From positions 1 through 64,000 of the forward strand of contig CAUYLG010059273.1 in NCBI GenBank assembly GCA_963573385.1: 64,000 bases of DNA, written 5' to 3'. The DNA comes from Cacajao melanocephalus. Lineage: Eukaryota; Chordata; Mammalia; Primates; Pitheciidae. Shown here one piece after another: positions 63,981 to 64,000 of the stretch. Numbering within the stretch: position 1 is the stretch's first letter; each line of letters begins with the position of its first letter. A program made the position numbers and the translations under genes. Under the pieces are notes generated by a model. The model was not told the origin of the DNA and searched no databases. It was given only the letters and a program-made list of their open reading frames with translations.

Positions 63981-64000
63981 GAACACATGGACACACAGAG

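Larger units (their letters stand above)
57449..64000 (+). mobile_element. LINE-1 with intact 5' end (older L1P), continues past right edge
   Basis: A sense L1 that starts at the canonical first bases ('gggagtggccaagatggcc') and therefore is not 5'-truncated. Layout: 5' UTR 57449-about 59084 with an internal tandem array; ORF1 about 59085-60066; spacer with stop-and-restart sequence about 60067-60119; ORF2 from the ATG at 60120 to about 63980; window ends at the ORF2/3' UTR border. All frames are interrupted, so it is inactive. It has inserted in the 3' UTR of the L1 at 54556-57448, so it is the younger of the two. Subfamily looks like L1PB or an old L1PA, not determined exactly. Confidence 0.92.

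Overview
This window is non-coding nuclear DNA from a primate, very probably human or a close anthropoid relative. The evidence is the repeat content: L1P-type LINE-1 copies, AluS/Y-like SINEs with clear target-site duplications (TSDs), a complete THE1 (ERVL-MaLR) element, and older MIR, L2, L1M, HAL1, MLT1 and ERVL debris. I see no exon of a conserved cellular gene, no tRNA or rRNA gene, no CpG island and no bacterial-style features. Every longer open reading frame is a retrotransposon fragment, a retroviral fragment, a shadow frame of one, or a chance opening in AT-rich or simple-repeat DNA.

Layout from left to right. 1-3636: a 5'-truncated minus-strand L1 running off the left edge. 3637-5455: unique DNA with MIR, L1M, FLAM and L2 fossils. 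5455-10300: an older plus-strand L1 interrupted at 7543-9617 by a younger L1 with a 5' inversion. 10300-12873: AT-rich DNA with L2 and MIR. 12874-15154: a complete minus-strand THE1 (LTR-int-LTR) with a perfect 5-bp TSD. 15765-20505: a minus-strand L1M/L1P copy that keeps its 5' UTR. 20505-26412: small SINE and L2 pieces, microsatellites, a THE1 solo LTR, a local duplication and two partial Alus. 29170-30895: ancient minus-strand L1M. 31450-33340: minus-strand ERVL-type pol fossil. 33370-34620: HAL1/L1M ORF1 fossil. 34896-35303: (TTCC)n plus Alu. 35303-48740: mostly unique DNA with L2, MIR and MLT1. 48741-53950: three Alus and L1 3' fragments. 54556-64000: one L1 followed directly by a second L1 with an intact 5' end, which continues past the right edge.

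The elements do not form a pathway. The value of the window is as a record of successive retrotransposition. Points most worth checking are the tandem repeat array in the 5' UTR of the right-hand L1, with a recurring YY1-like core; the twin-primed L1 that has lost its tail together with part of its host element; and a locally duplicated L2-plus-microsatellite block flanked by a 15-bp direct repeat. I found no convincing undescribed biological system. Repeat subfamily names are from memory of family features, not from a database search, and boundaries of the oldest repeats are approximate.
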